Shown piece by piece: positions 35,104-43,669 of a stretch of 43,669 nt of DNA. Both the position numbers and the translations under genes were made by a program. The stretch comes from an uncultured Alphaproteobacteria bacterium (lineage in GTDB: Bacteria; Pseudomonadota; Alphaproteobacteria; HIMB59), in assembly GCA_902522585.1 (NCBI GenBank), contig CABYWI010000005.1, forward strand, positions 1-43,669, written 5' to 3'. Each line of letters opens with the position of its first letter. Within the stretch, counting starts at the first letter, position 1. The notes beneath the pieces were generated by a model. It was not told where the DNA came from, made no database searches, and saw only the letters and a list, made by a program, of their open reading frames with translations.

Positions 35104-35697
35104 CTAATCTAATTGAGAAGCAACAAATTCCCAATTCACTAAGCTATCTAGAAAAGCTTTTAAATAATCAGGACGTTTATTTCTATAATCAATATAATAA
35201 GAGTGCTCCCAAACATCACAGCCCAAAATTGGCTTCATTCCATCAACAAGTGGATTAGATGCATTTGGAGACTTAGTAACTACTAATTTTCCATTATCAA
35301 TCGCAAGCCAAGCCCAGCCTGAACCAAATTGTGTTGTTCCAGCTTGAATGAAAGCTTCTTTAAATTGCTCTACACTTCCAAAATCACTGTTTAACCTTCC
35401 CTCTAATTCAGATGGAATGGATCCACCTCCATTGGGCTTCATGCACTGCCAAAACAAAATATGATTCCAATGTTGACCTGCATTATTGAAAATGCCTGCC
35501 ATCGAAGCATCTTTAGAGGCCTTTACTACAATATCTTCTAATGAGGAACTTTGAAGCTCGTGGTCTTTTAATAGGTTATTTAAGTTAGTTACATACGTTT
35601 GATGATGCTTGCCATGATGAAAATCAAGCGTCTCTGCCGACATATAAGGGGCCAAGGCATCATTTGCATAAGGTAAACTAGGTAATTCAAATGACAT
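35104..35697 (-). CDS. sodB: Superoxide dismutase, iron type
   Basis: Dismutates superoxide. The 197-residue protein has all four metal ligands: His27 (LDFHHGKHHQ), His79 (AGQHWNHILFW), Asp161 and His165 (GCDVWEHSYYIDY). The active-site glutamine is Gln75, inside AGQHWNH, the position used by Fe enzymes, and FGSGWAWL supports that; Mn or cambialistic use cannot be excluded. No signal peptide, so cytoplasmic. An SD AAAGGAAA precedes the ATG. Confidence 0.95.
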   Translation of the reverse strand: MSFELPSLPYANDALAPYMSAETLDFHHGKHHQTYVTNLNNLLKDHELQSSSLEDIVVKASKDASMAGIFNNAGQHWNHILFWQCMKPNGGGSIPSELEGRLNSDFGSVEQFKEAFIQAGTTQFGSGWAWLAIDNGKLVVTKSPNASNPLVDGMKPILGCDVWEHSYYIDYRNKRPDYLKAFLDSLVNWEFVASQLD

Positions 35698-35786
35698 ATT
35701 TATTTCCTTTAATTAAAATTCTTAATGCGTATTTTCTATATTATTGTGCCTATTTTGACAACTATAAGGCAAAAGAGTAAATAACA

Positions 35787-36572
35787 ATGGCTAAAATTCT
35801 GAGCATTCAATCAACAGTTTTAAACGATTTAGTTGGAAATCAAGCTGCTCGATCAATTCTAAAGCCTCTGAAACATAACCTAATTGAAGTTCCAACTATT
35901 ATTCTTACATCACATAAAGGTCAAAAATCATCCCTTCAAATTCATTCAAATGAGTTAAATATTTCGAAAATTTTTAATAACGTTCGTTTCACTTATGGTA
36001 TCAAAAAAAGTGATTTGACAATTATTGGTTATTTACCATCAAAAAACTCCACAAAACATATTTCTCACATTATGAAAACTCAAAGAAATATTTTACTTGA
36101 TCCAGTCATTGGCGATATTGGTGTTGGAATGTATGTAAATTCTGACATAGCTAAATATTTTCAAAGCATATTTACAAAAACAAAATATCTATCTGCTAAT
36201 TTTTTTGAATGGAGTTTTCTAAATAAAAAAGATATCAGTCAATATCCATTTTTAGAGGTAGTTAATGATTTAAAAAAATTCTCTTCTGAAAATAATTCTA
36301 TTGTTTTAATAAGAAGTATTCCAAAAAAAAATAAATTAATCAATTTATTAGCTAGCCCAAAGGGGGCTTGGAGTATCAAAACTCCTGAAATTAAGTTTAA
36401 GACTCGCTATCATGGAGCAGGTGATCTGAGCACAGCATTATTTGCTCATTATTTGACTCAAAAAATATCAGAGAAAAAAATATTAGAGAGTTTGACAAAC
36501 GATATTTTTCAAATCATTTCAAAAAAAAGGAAAAAAAATAAATTTAAATCTACGAGCTTAAGTAGTCTTTGA
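35787..36572 (+). CDS. Pyridoxal kinase-like protein (PdxY/PdxK family)
   Basis: Ribokinase-fold kinase of the pyridoxal kinase family, likely salvaging B6 vitamers to PLP; 261 residues against about 287 in E. coli PdxY. Motifs: ILSIQSTVLNDLVGNQAA at the start (PdxY: ILSIQSHVVYGHVGN), LLDPVIGDIGVGMYV, and the anion hole GAGDLSTALFAHYL. The Lys/Ile-rich sequence is divergent, and several usual substrate residues near the N-terminus (His of SHVVYGH) are changed, so specificity is open. It diverges from sodB across a 90-bp spacer, and its coding end overlaps the convergent asd gene by 23 bp. Confidence 0.85.
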   Translation: MAKILSIQSTVLNDLVGNQAARSILKPLKHNLIEVPTIILTSHKGQKSSLQIHSNELNISKIFNNVRFTYGIKKSDLTIIGYLPSKNSTKHISHIMKTQRNILLDPVIGDIGVGMYVNSDIAKYFQSIFTKTKYLSANFFEWSFLNKKDISQYPFLEVVNDLKKFSSENNSIVLIRSIPKKNKLINLLASPKGAWSIKTPEIKFKTRYHGAGDLSTALFAHYLTQKISEKKILESLTNDIFQIISKKRKKNKFKSTSLSSL

Positions 36573-37581
36573 TCAAAAGTTCTGCGATTTGAACAGTATT
36601 AAGCGCAGCACCCTTGCGCAGATTGTCAGAAACACACCAGAAATTCAATCCATTAGGTATGGTAGGATCTCGGCGAATACGGCTGACATAAACTGGGTCC
36701 AGGCCTGCCGACTCCACCGGAGTTACGTATCCTTCATCGGCTCGGTAATCAATCATTTTTAGCCCAGGAGCTGATTTAAAGATTTCTCTTACTTGATCTT
36801 CTTCGTAAGTTTTTTCAAATTCAAGATTAACTGCCAAAGAGTGAGAAACAAATACTGGTACTCGAACACAAGTAGCTGTTAACTCAATGCTTTCATCAAG
36901 TATTTTTTTTGTTTCATTGTACATCTTCCACTCTTCTTTAGTTTGTCCATCTTCTAGAAAAACATCAATATGAGGAATTACATTAAAAGCAATCTGTTTG
37001 GTAAACTTTTCTTTTGTAACAGCCTCATTGGCGTAGATTGATTTAGTTTGATTAAATAATTCATCTGCAGCTTCTTTTCCAGCACCTGAAACAGACTGAT
37101 AAGTTGATACTACAATTCTTTTAACATTGAACTGTTCATGGAGTGGCTTGACAGCAACTAGCATTCCCATTGTTGAGCAATTAGGATTGGAGATAATATT
37201 TTTATTTCTAAAATTTTTAAGAGCCTCAGGATTTACCTCTGCAATAACTAAAGGTACATCTGGGTCTGTTCTAAAATGCGATGTGTTATCAATAACGATA
37301 CAACCTTTTTTTGCAGCCTTTGGAGCAAACTCACTTGAAATTTTTGCACCTGGTGAAAAGATTGCTATATCAGTATCCGAGAAATCATATTCAGCTAAAT
37401 CTCCAACAATGATGGATTTATTTTCCCCAAAATCAATTGTGCTTCCTTTTGATCGAGAGGAAGCCAATGCCACCAAATCAGAATATTGGATTTCTTTTTC
37501 ATCAATAATATCTAAAACTTCTCGTCCAACGTTTCCGGTTGCACCGACGACGGCTATTTTTGGTTTTTTTAGGGATGCCAA
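36550..37581 (-). CDS. asd: Aspartate-semialdehyde dehydrogenase
   Basis: Reduces aspartyl phosphate to aspartate semialdehyde, for lysine, methionine, threonine and cell-wall diaminopimelate. The 343-residue protein has the NADP motif VVGATGNVGRE (11-21), catalytic Cys135 in ISNPNCSTMGM, and SYQSVSGAG-type block TYQSVSGAGKEAADEL. The start is TTG at 37581, one nucleotide after the leuB stop; there is no ATG in a suitable place. It ends the long operon running from the ribosomal block through leuCDB. Confidence 0.95.
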   Translation of the reverse strand: MASLKKPKIAVVGATGNVGREVLDIIDEKEIQYSDLVALASSRSKGSTIDFGENKSIIVGDLAEYDFSDTDIAIFSPGAKISSEFAPKAAKKGCIVIDNTSHFRTDPDVPLVIAEVNPEALKNFRNKNIISNPNCSTMGMLVAVKPLHEQFNVKRIVVSTYQSVSGAGKEAADELFNQTKSIYANEAVTKEKFTKQIAFNVIPHIDVFLEDGQTKEEWKMYNETKKILDESIELTATCVRVPVFVSHSLAVNLEFEKTYEEDQVREIFKSAPGLKMIDYRADEGYVTPVESAGLDPVYVSRIRRDPTIPNGLNFWCVSDNLRKGAALNTVQIAELLIKDYLSS

Positions 37582-37582
37582 C

Positions 37583-38665
37583 TTAAATTCTTTCGATAAT
37601 TAGATCGCCCATCTTAGAGCATGAAACTAGAGTTTGATTTTCACTTGTATAAATATCTCCGGTTCTGAAACCTTCAGATAAAACTTTTTGAACAGCACTT
37701 TCAACTTTGTCAGAAAGTTCTGACTGGTTTAAGTTGTATTTTAACATCATAGATAAACTTAAAATCGTAGCAATCGGGTTAGCCTTATCTTGTCCTGCAA
37801 TATCAGGAGCACTTCCATGAACAGGTTCAAATAAACCATGTCTTTTTCCATTATTTTCTGCCCCTAAGGAGGCTGAGGGAAGCATGCCGAGAGATCCAGT
37901 AAGCATCGCAGCACAATCACTCAATAAATCTCCAAATAAATTATCTGTAACAATTACATCAAACTGTTTAGGGTTACGCACGAGTTGCATCGCACAGTTA
38001 TCAGCTAACATATTCTCAAGCTGAACATCAGAAAAATCTTGATGAGTATCTTTGACTACCTGTCTCCAGAGCACGCCTGTTTCCATCACATTTGCTTTTT
38101 CAACAGAAGTAACTTTGTTATTTCTTTTTCTCGCCAAATCAAAAGCAACGCGAGCAATACGATCAATTTCATAATCATAATAAACTTGCGTATCAACAGC
38201 TTTTTTGCCTTCAGCAGTATCTTCAATGCCACGAGGCTGTCCAAAATAAACCCCACCCGTCAGTTCACGGACAATCATAATATCAAGATTACTTACTACC
38301 TCATCTTTTAATGTAGATGCAGATGCCAACGCTTCAAAAACAAGTGCCGGTCGAAGATTAGCAAATAATTCTAATTCTTTTCTTAATCCTAACAGTCCTG
38401 CTTCAGGTCTTTTGGAACGCTCAACATCATCCCATTTGGAGCCGCCAACAGCGCCAAGTAAAATTGCATCTGATTGTTTAGCTTTTTCTAAAACTTCTGA
38501 AGTTAAAGGTTCGCCATTTGCATCATAAGATGCGCCACCCACTAACTCTTTTTCATAGGTTGCATCTAAACCTAAATCATTCAGTTTATCTATTACTCGA
38601 ATAGTTTGATCTGCTACTTCAACACCAATGCCGTCACCAGGAAGGACTAAAATTTTAGAACTCAT
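37583..38665 (-). CDS. leuB: 3-isopropylmalate dehydrogenase
   Basis: NAD-dependent oxidative decarboxylation in leucine synthesis. 360 residues with LPGDGIGVEV at the start, the substrate block LRKELELFANLRPALVF, RELTGGVYFGQPRG, VTDNLFGDLLSDCAAMLTGSLGMLPSASLG and EPVHGSAPDIAGQDKANPIATI. Length and motifs are standard. Its ATG directly abuts the leuD stop (TAA then ATG), and asd follows one base after its own stop. Confidence 0.97.
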   Translation of the reverse strand: MSSKILVLPGDGIGVEVADQTIRVIDKLNDLGLDATYEKELVGGASYDANGEPLTSEVLEKAKQSDAILLGAVGGSKWDDVERSKRPEAGLLGLRKELELFANLRPALVFEALASASTLKDEVVSNLDIMIVRELTGGVYFGQPRGIEDTAEGKKAVDTQVYYDYEIDRIARVAFDLARKRNNKVTSVEKANVMETGVLWRQVVKDTHQDFSDVQLENMLADNCAMQLVRNPKQFDVIVTDNLFGDLLSDCAAMLTGSLGMLPSASLGAENNGKRHGLFEPVHGSAPDIAGQDKANPIATILSLSMMLKYNLNQSELSDKVESAVQKVLSEGFRTGDIYTSENQTLVSCSKMGDLIIERI

Positions 38666-39274
38666 TTATAGATCTCCAAATAGCCAGGGCTTTTGGTTTT
38701 TTTTGTCAGTCTCATAAGTAGCAATATCTTCTTTGTAGCCAAGCGTAATACCGATGTCGTCTAACCCTTGTAAAAGTCTTTCTTTACGATGATCCTCTAT
38801 CTCAAAATTAAAAGAGTGGTTTCCAACCTGAATGGATTGATTAGGCAAATCAATATTAAATTCTAATTGGCTTCCAGCTGCACTCATAAGTCGATCTAAT
38901 TCTTCGGCTTTAACGACTATGGGCAAAATTCCATTTTGAAAACAATTATTATAAAAAATATCAGCAAAACTTGTTGAAATTACGCAACGAATACCGAAGT
39001 CTTTTAAAGACCAAGGTGCATGCTCTCTACTTGATCCACAACCAAAGTTATCACCTGCTAATAAAATTTTAGATTTATCATAAGGTTTAGTATTTAGAAC
39101 AAAATCCTCAATTAATTTTCCCTCAGTGTCATATCTCATTTCATAAAAAAGACTAACACCTAGGCCTGTTCTTTTTATCGTCTTTAAAAACTGTTTTGGA
39201 ATAATCATATCAGTATCGATATTTACTATTGGAAGTGGGGCGGCGATACCTTGAAGTGTTGTAAATTTATCCAT
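38666..39274 (-). CDS. leuD: 3-isopropylmalate dehydratase small subunit
   Basis: Swivel-domain subunit of isopropylmalate isomerase. 202 residues, with [37 protein letters not shown] (the active-site serine loop), [17 protein letters not shown] and a normal C-terminus. Overlaps leuC by one base (TAATG), giving coupled translation of the two subunits. Confidence 0.97.
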   Translation of the reverse strand: MDKFTTLQGIAAPLPIVNIDTDMIIPKQFLKTIKRTGLGVSLFYEMRYDTEGKLIEDFVLNTKPYDKSKILLAGDNFGCGSSREHAPWSLKDFGIRCVISTSFADIFYNNCFQNGILPIVVKAEELDRLMSAAGSQLEFNIDLPNQSIQVGNHSFNFEIEDHRKERLLQGLDDIGITLGYKEDIATYETDKKNQKPWLFGDL

Positions 39275-40683
39275 TATGAAAAATCTCTAATATCAGCGAT
39301 ATTACCTTTGATAGCTGAGGCTGCGGCTAACTCAGGGCCCATTAAATGAGTTCGACCACCTCGACCTTGACGACCTTCAAAATTTCTATTAGAGGTCGAT
39401 GCACATCGCTCCCCTGGTTTTAGTTGATCTGGGTTCATTCCCAAACACATAGAGCAACCGGCTTCTCTCCATTCAAAACCAGCATTTTTTAATATTGTAT
39501 CAAGACCTTCTTCTTCGGCTTGTTTTTTTACCAAACCAGAACCAGGAACAATCATCGCTTGAACGTGTGAAGCAATTTTTTTATCTTTTACGATTGATGC
39601 AACCTTACGTAGATCCTCAATTCTACCATTAGTACAAGAACCGATAAATATTTTATCGAGTTTAATATCTGTCATTTTTGTACCAGGCTTTAAGCCCATA
39701 TAATCAAGAGAACGTTCGATACTTTTCTTTTTATTTTCTGACTTTGCACTATCAGGGCTTGGAACAGTTCCGTTAACAGCAATAACATCTTCAGGGCTTG
39801 TTCCCCAAGTAACCATAGGATCAATCTCTGAGCTATTAATAACAATTTCATGATCATAGTGAGCATCACTATCTGAGGGAAGTGAAGACCAATACTCAAC
39901 TGCTTGATCCCAATGAGAGTCTTTAGGAGCATAGGGTCTTCCTTTTATATAATCAAAAGTAGTTTGATCAGGAGAGATTAATCCTGCTCTAGCACCAGCT
40001 TCGATGCTCATATTACAAATAGTCATTCGAGCTTCCATGGATAAACTTTGAACAGAACTACCAGCATATTCAATAACATGGCCTGTTCCGCCTGCTGTTC
40101 CAATTTTACCTATTATATAAAGGATAAGATCTTTAGAGTGGACACCAAACGGCAAGTCTCCATTGACGGAAATTCTCATATTTTTGGCAGGATTTTGAAC
40201 AATTGTTTGAGTTGCAAGGACGTGCTCAACTTCACTTGTGCCAATACCAAAAGCCAGCGCGCCGAAAGCACCATGGGTAGAAGTGTGACTGTCTCCACAT
40301 ACGATGGTCATTCCTGGTTGGGTGATACCTTGTTCAGGACCTATAATATGAACTATTCCTTGTCTTTGATCCATTAAATCAAAATACTGGATGCTATGAT
40401 CTTTTGTATTTTGAGCTAATGTCTCAACTTGAATTTTACTTTGGGGATCTTCGATATTTTGACGATTAATTGTAGGAACATTGTGATCCGCTACCGCTAT
40501 CGTTGCATCTGGACGATGAACAGATCGATTAGAAATTTTTAACCCTTCAAACGCTTGAGGGCTAGTGACCTCATGAACAAAGTGTCTATCAATATAAAGC
40601 AAACTCGTTCCATCATCCCTTTGACGAACTAGATGATCAGACCAGATTTTATCGAATAATGTTTTTGGGCTTTGATTGCTCAA
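39274..40683 (-). CDS. leuC: 3-isopropylmalate dehydratase large subunit
   Basis: Aconitase-family subunit with a [4Fe-4S] cluster. 469 residues from a TTG at 40683 ([19 protein letters not shown]), the family-typical beginning and length. The frame is open to a GTG at 40731, but that would overlap rplS by 41 bp, so it is not used. Cluster cysteines lie in [13 protein letters not shown] and [42 protein letters not shown] is also diagnostic. It starts 7 nt after rplS, tying leucine synthesis to the ribosomal operon. Confidence 0.95.
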   Translation of the reverse strand: MSNQSPKTLFDKIWSDHLVRQRDDGTSLLYIDRHFVHEVTSPQAFEGLKISNRSVHRPDATIAVADHNVPTINRQNIEDPQSKIQVETLAQNTKDHSIQYFDLMDQRQGIVHIIGPEQGITQPGMTIVCGDSHTSTHGAFGALAFGIGTSEVEHVLATQTIVQNPAKNMRISVNGDLPFGVHSKDLILYIIGKIGTAGGTGHVIEYAGSSVQSLSMEARMTICNMSIEAGARAGLISPDQTTFDYIKGRPYAPKDSHWDQAVEYWSSLPSDSDAHYDHEIVINSSEIDPMVTWGTSPEDVIAVNGTVPSPDSAKSENKKKSIERSLDYMGLKPGTKMTDIKLDKIFIGSCTNGRIEDLRKVASIVKDKKIASHVQAMIVPGSGLVKKQAEEEGLDTILKNAGFEWREAGCSMCLGMNPDQLKPGERCASTSNRNFEGRQGRGGRTHLMGPELAAASAIKGNIADIRDFS

Positions 40684-40690
40684 GATTAAA

Positions 40691-41269
40691 TTAGTTTTTA
40701 GCTTCAGGTTCCTCAGCAGGAGCTTCTTCACTTGCAGCTGGTGCCTCTTCTGGAGCGGCAGGAGCTTCTTCTTTTACTTCTTCTTGAGGAGCGGCTTCTA
40801 TTTTTTCTTCAACAGCTTCTGGAGCCTCTTCCACTGCTGGTGTTTCTTCAGGAGCTGCCTCAACATCTTTAATAGTAGAAATATATTGATCGTCATCATA
40901 TGAACGACCATCAGTTCTTTCAGCGATTCTTGCTTTCTTACCTGATAATTCTCTTAAGTAATAAAGCTTAGCTCTTCTAACATCGCCAACTTTAATTCTT
41001 TCGATTGACTCAATAACGTTACTATAGAGTGGGAAAACTCTTTCTACACCCTCACCGCTTGATATTTTTCTAACAGTAAAAGAGGAATTTAATCCGTTGT
41101 TTTTCTTTCCAATACATACGCCTTGGAAAGCCTGAACTCTTTCTTTATTTCCTTCTTTAATTTTAACGTTCACTTTAAGAGTATCACCAGGTGCAAAATC
41201 CGTAACCTTAGAATTTTTTAAAATTTGTTGAATTTGAGATTGTTCGTAATTTTTAATTATTTCATTCAT
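40691..41269 (-). CDS. rplS: Ribosomal protein L19 with acidic C-terminal tail
   Basis: Large-subunit protein near the 30S interface. The ATG at 41269 has GGAG 6 nt upstream and gives the usual [10 protein letters not shown] start; a further ATG four codons up is less likely. The L19 core fills residues 1 to about 118 ([72 protein letters not shown]). Residues about 136-192 are a low-complexity tail of Glu, Ala and Pro, making it 192 residues against 115-125 usually. A similar tail occurs on S16 in the same operon. Confidence 0.95.
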   Translation of the reverse strand: MNEIIKNYEQSQIQQILKNSKVTDFAPGDTLKVNVKIKEGNKERVQAFQGVCIGKKNNGLNSSFTVRKISSGEGVERVFPLYSNVIESIERIKVGDVRRAKLYYLRELSGKKARIAERTDGRSYDDDQYISTIKDVEAAPEETPAVEEAPEAVEEKIEAAPQEEVKEEAPAAPEEAPAASEEAPAEEPEAKN

Positions 41270-41318
41270 TTTATGCTCCATCCAATACTAGATGTGGGCT
41301 GTATTAGAGCTCGATATA

Positions 41319-42044
41319 TTACTCATTTTTGCTTTTTTTTAAATAGTTTTTCATTAAATCTGGTCTGTTTTTTTGTGTATTTTCCAAAGCATTCTGCATC
41401 TTCCAAGCCTCAATCTCTCCATGATGGCCATTAGTTAGAACGTTGGGGACTTCATAGGGTTGATTATTTGGTCCAATCCATGGATTAGGCCTTGTGAATT
41501 GGTCGTGTTCAAGTAAATCACCAGTAAAAGACTCCTTTAAGTGAGTTTTCTGATTTCCAAGAACTTCAGGTTGTAATCTCATATAAGACTCCATAAATAG
41601 AAGAGAAGCTACCTCTCCCCCATTAAGAATAACATTACTCACTGAAAGCTCCTCAAACCCATAATAATCAATGACACGTTGATCGATGCCTTCATAACGA
41701 CCATTGAGTAAAATAAAATTCTTTAGGTCTTTGCTTTCCTCTAAATAATTTTGTGACAAAGACTTTCCCTTGGCTGAAAAACAAATTTTTTTAAAATTTT
41801 TGATATCGGAAGCGGAAAAATTTTTCTCTATTGCATTAGAGATTATATCTGGTCGAAGAACCATACCCGCTCCTCCACTAAAAGGTTTATCATCCACTGA
41901 GTTTGCAGATAATTCGCTGTAATCTCTAATATTGATTGAATTAACTTTGAATAGATTTTTTTGAAAAGCCTTACCAATTAAACCCACATTTAAAACAGAA
42001 GGAAAGCTTTCAGGAAATAAAGTTAAAATATGAAAAGTGATCAT
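41319..42044 (-). CDS. trmD: tRNA (guanine-N1)-methyltransferase
   Basis: Makes m1G37 in tRNA, using S-adenosylmethionine. 241 residues of the SPOUT class: FHILTLFPESFPSVLNVGLIGKA, SGGAGMVLRPD, LLNGRYEGIDQRVIDYYGFEELSVSNVILNGGE with the trefoil-knot cofactor site, and HDQFTRPNPWIG. The ATG overlaps the rimM stop as TAATG. Position between rimM and rplS is standard. Confidence 0.97.
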   Translation of the reverse strand: MITFHILTLFPESFPSVLNVGLIGKAFQKNLFKVNSINIRDYSELSANSVDDKPFSGGAGMVLRPDIISNAIEKNFSASDIKNFKKICFSAKGKSLSQNYLEESKDLKNFILLNGRYEGIDQRVIDYYGFEELSVSNVILNGGEVASLLFMESYMRLQPEVLGNQKTHLKESFTGDLLEHDQFTRPNPWIGPNNQPYEVPNVLTNGHHGEIEAWKMQNALENTQKNRPDLMKNYLKKSKNE

Positions 42045-42538
42045 TAAGATTTAATGGTAATTCTTTTTTCTTTAATATCGACTTTAGGAAAATTAGTTTC
42101 CGTAAATCGAAAAAACTCTTTTTTAGAACTTTTGATAAAATAAATTTCTAAAAGGTCTCCTGCACCAAAGTTGACTACAGAGGCCACTTTACCAACAATA
42201 ACATTTTGTTGATCAACTACTTCTAAACCTTCTAAATCGTGAAAATAAAATTCATTTTCTTCTGTGGGCAAAAGTTTTTCTTTTTGAAGATATATATATT
42301 TATTAACATAACCCTCTACTTGTGATCGATCAGTAATATCATTGATTGTAACTAAAGGACTTTTCTTATCGAAAGATACTAGTTTGATATTGATTATCAT
42401 CTCTTCTTCCAAATAAAATTTTTGAAACTTATTAATGTCTCGATTGTCATTTAAAAAGCAATTAAGCCTCAGCAGACCCTTGGTTCCCTTAGGCCTGCCG
42501 ATTTTGCCAACTTGAATAAAATTATTTAATAAAGACAA
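42044..42538 (-). CDS. rimM: Ribosome maturation factor RimM
   Basis: Assists 30S head assembly by binding S19. 164 residues with the N-terminal beta-barrel starting FIQVGKIGRPKGTKGLLRL and the C-terminal PRC-barrel with FYFHDLEGLEVVDQQNVIVGKVASVVNFGAGDLLEI. The start is a TTG at 42538, with no ATG nearby, 10 bp after the rpsP stop. It is rather divergent in the middle but certain by context. Confidence 0.94.
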   Translation of the reverse strand: MSLLNNFIQVGKIGRPKGTKGLLRLNCFLNDNRDINKFQKFYLEEEMIINIKLVSFDKKSPLVTINDITDRSQVEGYVNKYIYLQKEKLLPTEENEFYFHDLEGLEVVDQQNVIVGKVASVVNFGAGDLLEIYFIKSSKKEFFRFTETNFPKVDIKEKRITIKS

Positions 42539-42548
42539 GAGAAATTAA

Positions 42549-43175
42549 TTATTCTTTCGGTTTTTCCTCTTCTGCAGCTGCTTCTGGCTCTGCTGGAGCC
42601 TCTTCACTTGCAGCGGACTCCTCTTTCGGGGCAGCGGGAGTTTCTTCAGCTACTGCTTCGGCCTCTGATGCTGCTTCTGGTTGAGGTTGTTCCTCTTCTG
42701 CAGCTGCTTCTGGCTCTGCTGGAGCCTCTGGTGCTGCTTCTGGTTGAGGTTGTTCCTCTGCTGCAGGTTCTTCAGCAGGCTTTTCTGCCTCTGCCTTTGC
42801 TGCTTCAGCTGCAGTTTTAGCGTCCTCTTCAGCTTTTAATGCAGCCTCTTCTTTTGCTTTGGTTCTTTCTTGCGCTTTTGCTTTTGGTAAATGTTTTTTT
42901 GTTTTTTCAGTAATTTTAGGAGCGTCCATCATTCCTAAATCAGCTAAAATTCTTTGAACTCTATCAGTGGGCTGTGCTCCTACCTTTAACCAATGTTCAG
43001 CACGCTCCTTACTGATAACCACTCTTTCTTTATGATCTTTTGGGACCATAGGATTAAAGTTTCCAATCTTCTCAATAAAGTTACCGTCACGTGGTGCTCT
43101 TTCGTCTGCGATTACTATTCTATAGAAAGGTCTCTTTTTGGAACCTCCCCTTGCTAGTCTAATTTTTGTTGCCAT
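42549..43175 (-). CDS. rpsP: Ribosomal protein S16 with long acidic repeat tail
   Basis: Small-subunit assembly protein. The S16 core is residues 1 to about 85 ([59 protein letters not shown]). It continues into a basic linker and then about 95 residues of Ala/Glu/Pro/Gln low complexity, to 208 in total, against 80-110 normally. The tail DNA contains exact direct repeats of 40 bp (42564-42603 and 42690-42729) and 28 bp (42669-42696 and 42732-42759). An SD AAAGGAGA precedes the ATG. Confidence 0.95.
   Translation of the reverse strand: MATKIRLARGGSKKRPFYRIVIADERAPRDGNFIEKIGNFNPMVPKDHKERVVISKERAEHWLKVGAQPTDRVQRILADLGMMDAPKITEKTKKHLPKAKAQERTKAKEEAALKAEEDAKTAAEAAKAEAEKPAEEPAAEEQPQPEAAPEAPAEPEAAAEEEQPQPEAASEAEAVAEETPAAPKEESAASEEAPAEPEAAAEEEKPKE
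42564..42759 (-). repeat. Nested direct repeats in the rpsP tail
   Basis: A 40-bp sequence occurs exactly at 42564-42603 and 42690-42729 (spacing 126 bp, a multiple of three). A 28-bp sequence occurs at 42669-42696 and 42732-42759 (spacing 63 bp, also a multiple of three). Because both spacings keep the frame, recombination between copies would lengthen or shorten the S16 tail without a frameshift. Confidence 0.85.
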
Positions 43176-43193
43176 GATTTCTCCTTTCTTATT

Positions 43194-43669
43194 TTATTCA
43201 ATCGTTGGCATTTGGTTCCCGCCTAAAAGATTTTTAATCTTGTTAGCGAAACCTGGTTTTTGAGCTTGCTTCATCATTTTTTTAGTTTGCTCAAATTGTT
43301 TAAGAAGTCTGTTGACTTCATGAACCTGTCTTCCAGAGCCCGAGGCTATTCTTTTCTTTCGGGATGCTTTTAAAATATCGGGATCAGAACGTTCTTGTTT
43401 GGTCATTGATCGTATAATTGCAATTTGATGATCAATAATTTTCTCATCGAAATCTGCATTTTCCATCATGCTTTTAATTTTCCCAACACCTGGCATGTAG
43501 GACATTAACCCAGACATTCCCCCCATTTTTTTCATTTGTAAAAATTGTTTTAACATTCCCTCCATGTTAAATTTTCCGCTCATCATTTGCGCTTGAAGAC
43601 TTTCCATTTCCTTGTTATCGAAATCTTTTTGTGCTTTTTCTACTAAGGAGACCACGTCACCCATTCCCA
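43194..43669 (-). CDS. ffh: Signal recognition particle protein Ffh, partial (C-terminal part)
   Basis: The window ends inside this gene; only the last about 158 codons are present, and the frame stays open to the edge. Visible are the end of the GTPase domain (GMGDVVSLVEKAQ) and the methionine-rich M domain that binds 4.5S RNA and signal sequences (MKKMGGMSGLMSYMPGVGKIK, SMTKQERSDPDILKASRKKRIASGSGRQVHEVNRLLKQF). Such ffh-rpsP-rimM-trmD-rplS order is widespread. The real start is outside the window. Confidence 0.96.
   Translation of the reverse strand, partial: GMGDVVSLVEKAQKDFDNKEMESLQAQMMSGKFNMEGMLKQFLQMKKMGGMSGLMSYMPGVGKIKSMMENADFDEKIIDHQIAIIRSMTKQERSDPDILKASRKKRIASGSGRQVHEVNRLLKQFEQTKKMMKQAQKPGFANKIKNLLGGNQMPTIE

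Noticed and set aside
35755-35783. TTGACA-N17-TAAATA promoter for the kinase-like gene
   Set aside because: Good spacing, but the -10 ends 3 nt before the ATG, so the transcript would begin inside the gene; not used as evidence.
37127-37603. Plus-strand 158-codon ORF opposite asd
   Set aside because: It is antisense to a clear asd gene across conserved motifs and has no recognisable domain.
40684-40731. GTG start for leuC inside rplS
   Set aside because: The extra 16 residues are antonymous to the family start and overlap rplS; the TTG at 40683 gives the usual length.
42608-42820. Leu-rich plus-strand ORF opposite the rpsP tail
   Set aside because: It is only the complement of the Ala/Glu/Pro repeats.
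1-43669. CRISPR, prophage, insertion sequence or integration site
   Set aside because: No spaced repeat array, transposase, integrase or terminal inverted repeats were seen; the tRNA-Arg has no adjacent integrase or duplicated end.

Overview
The window is an AT-rich, tightly packed bacterial chromosome segment. It carries about 47 protein genes, one tRNA and very little non-coding DNA. The gene content and order point to a marine, streamlined alphaproteobacterium, perhaps SAR11- or HIMB59/AEGEAN-169-like. The pointers are an sdhCDAB-mdh-sucAB block, an ffh-rpsP-rimM-trmD-rplS-leuCDB-asd block, TRAP and polyamine-type ABC uptake systems, a twin-arginine TRAP binding protein, and many stop/start overlaps. 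The taxonomic placement is inference; there is no rRNA here.

Layout. (1) 69-3647 (+): a LysR regulator, then aconitase. (2) 3644-11835 (-): a TCA operon, sdhC-sdhD-sdhA-sdhB-mdh-sucA-sucB, nearly all genes touching or overlapping. The sucCD genes often found between mdh and sucA in alphaproteobacteria are absent, no lpd follows, and the SucB protein has no recognisable peripheral subunit-binding domain. (3) 11836-12136: a 301-bp divergent spacer with a dense cluster of small stem-loops, a candidate structured RNA. (4) 12137-14022 (+): TRAP permease dctQM. Its alpha-keto-acid-type binding protein DctP (15018-16145) lies on the opposite strand beyond a glycerophosphodiesterase gene. (5) 16180-21065 (-): an EamA exporter, thiolase, acetoacetyl-CoA synthetase, a YbgC-type thioesterase, a coupled 26-residue membrane ORF and a 4-TM protein. 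AacS and thiolase together turn acetoacetate into two acetyl-CoA, feeding the TCA genes. (6) 21190-21264: tRNA-Arg(UCG). (7) 21339-25034 (-): an envelope operon with a polytopic membrane protein, a tandem PAP2 phosphatase and a transglutaminase-fold protein. (8) 25035-25412 (+): a strong promoter, a run of hairpins, a factor-independent terminator and a 45-codon membrane ORF. (9) 25413-33507: a polyamine-type ABC operon (potDBCA) continuing into a GT1 glycosyltransferase and a cupin, divergent from a PuuB-like FAD oxidase and a class III aminotransferase. (10) 33491-36572: quinone oxidoreductase, small heat-shock protein (sigma32-like promoter, possible RNA thermometer), Fe superoxide dismutase and a pyridoxal-kinase-like gene. 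(11) 36550-43669 (-): leucine and aspartate-family synthesis genes downstream of the ribosomal/tRNA-modification block. S16 and L19 carry similar acidic Ala/Glu/Pro tails. The 3' part of ffh runs off the window edge.

Most promising for follow-up: the structured spacer upstream of sdhC; the orphan promoter/hairpin/terminator/mini-ORF unit at 25111-25401; the two geometrically identical hairpins 13 nt after both binding-protein genes; the apparently leaderless genes with TATAAT-N9-ATG; the SucB without a subunit-binding domain; and the glycosyltransferase/cupin pair attached to a polyamine transporter. No CRISPR array, prophage, IS element or integrase was seen.
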